Shown here: positions 7,062 through 7,314 of the stretch, in pieces
Numbering within the stretch: position 1 is the stretch's first letter
How the letters are laid out: the number at the start of each line of letters is the position of its first letter
Assembly: GCA_964342465.1 (NCBI GenBank)
Contig: CAYFFQ010000036.1
Span: forward strand, 1-7,314
From: MGIIb-Q1 sp964342465
GTDB lineage: Archaea; Thermoplasmatota; Poseidoniia; Poseidoniales; Thalassarchaeaceae
Length of the DNA stretch: 7,314 nt
Direction: 5' to 3'
Program-made: the position numbers and the translations under genes
Notes under the pieces: model-generated
Told to the model about the DNA's origin: nothing
What the model saw: only the letters and a program-made list of their open reading frames with translations
Database searches by the model: none

Positions 7062-7314
7062 TCAGATGGTGGCGTTTTCAGCTAGACCGGCGGCTATCAA
7101 GCCGGCTGCGAAATCGGAATCGAGAAAATCGATGTCGCCTGTCATCAGGTCCAATTCCCTTCCTGTTTCATCGACGATGGGTGCCGGCAGGTCCTGAATC
7201 ATTCTGATTCGAATTCTGTCGGCCTGTCTACTTGCTGACTTCTTCCCTACGACTTTTGGAGATGGGGTGGGGTCGTCGGTATCGCTGGCGGCGGGGGTAG
7301 TGGTGTCGTCAGTG
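7062..7314 (-). CDS. C-terminal fragment, probable archaeal GINS subunit (B domain)
   Basis: The last 83 codons and a TGA stop of a gene whose 5' part lies beyond the right edge. The first 33 or so residues are a polar, low-complexity linker rich in Thr, Asp, Pro and Ser (TDDTTTPAASDTDDP), turning basic (KVVGKKSASRQADR). A compact domain of about 50 residues follows: IRIRMIQDLPAPIVDETG, then RELDLMTGDIDFLDSDFA and AGLIAAGLAENATI at the C-terminus. The order of signals (beta strand, DLP, a D-x-x-G-R turn, hydrophobic-x-x-GD, then an A-x-x-LI-x-x-G-x-A-E helix) matches what I know of the small B domain ending archaeal Gins15/Gins51, which sits behind a flexible linker. GINS is part of the CMG replicative helicase with MCM and GAN/Cdc45. 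The diagnostic alpha-helical A domain is out of view. An unrelated small-domain protein remains possible. Confidence 0.55.
   Translation of the reverse strand, partial: TDDTTTPAASDTDDPTPSPKVVGKKSASRQADRIRIRMIQDLPAPIVDETGRELDLMTGDIDFLDSDFAAGLIAAGLAENATI

Noticed and set aside
6947..7207. Plus-strand open frames near the right edge (86 and 75 codons)
   Set aside because: They run antisense across the probable GINS C-terminus, whose minus-strand translation has a coherent domain pattern. The plus-strand translations are basic and featureless.
1..7314. Mobile element, CRISPR array or defence system
   Set aside because: No transposase or integrase motifs, terminal inverted repeats, regularly spaced repeats or nuclease/helicase domains are visible on either strand; the window is accounted for by one giant gene, one tRNA and gene edges.

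Overview
The window reads as a piece of a marine Thermoplasmatota genome, most probably Marine Group II (Candidatus Poseidoniales). Three things suggest this. The transfer RNA has archaeal leucine features and no encoded CCA tail. The main protein is a very large secreted, membrane-anchored protein with an acidic cytoplasmic tail that is rich in proline and contains a PPPPPWPADDWPEG motif, a style I associate with that group. The partial gene at the right edge resembles the C-terminal domain of an archaeal GINS replication protein. The lineage assignment is inference from these traits; no marker gene is complete here.

Layout: everything recognisable lies on the minus strand. Reading in the direction of transcription from the right edge, there is first the last 83 codons of a probable GINS subunit (7062-7314, 5' end outside the window). 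A stretch of about 300 bases without an assigned gene follows, with an AT-rich promoter candidate and a possible N-terminal extension of the next gene. One giant gene then fills most of the window (285-6755). A 160-base gap follows, then tRNA-Leu(CAA) at 43-124. The last 42 bases hold at most the first codons of another gene.

The giant gene encodes a roughly 2156-residue surface protein. It has a signal peptide, three successive jelly-roll (MAM / concanavalin-like) domains, a long middle of beta-sandwich segments, at least two related Ig-like modules, a calcium-loop-like motif, a CARDB-like domain next to the membrane, one transmembrane helix, and a cytoplasmic tail of about 52 residues. I see no protease or glycosidase active-site motif, so a binding, adhesion or cell-surface structural role is the best inference. 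It carries about 45 N-glycosylation sequons, concentrated in the membrane-distal two thirds.

I see no mobile element, CRISPR array, phage gene or defence system. The most unusual content is the architecture of the giant protein itself. The replication gene, surface protein and tRNA look like chance chromosomal neighbours rather than one functional unit.
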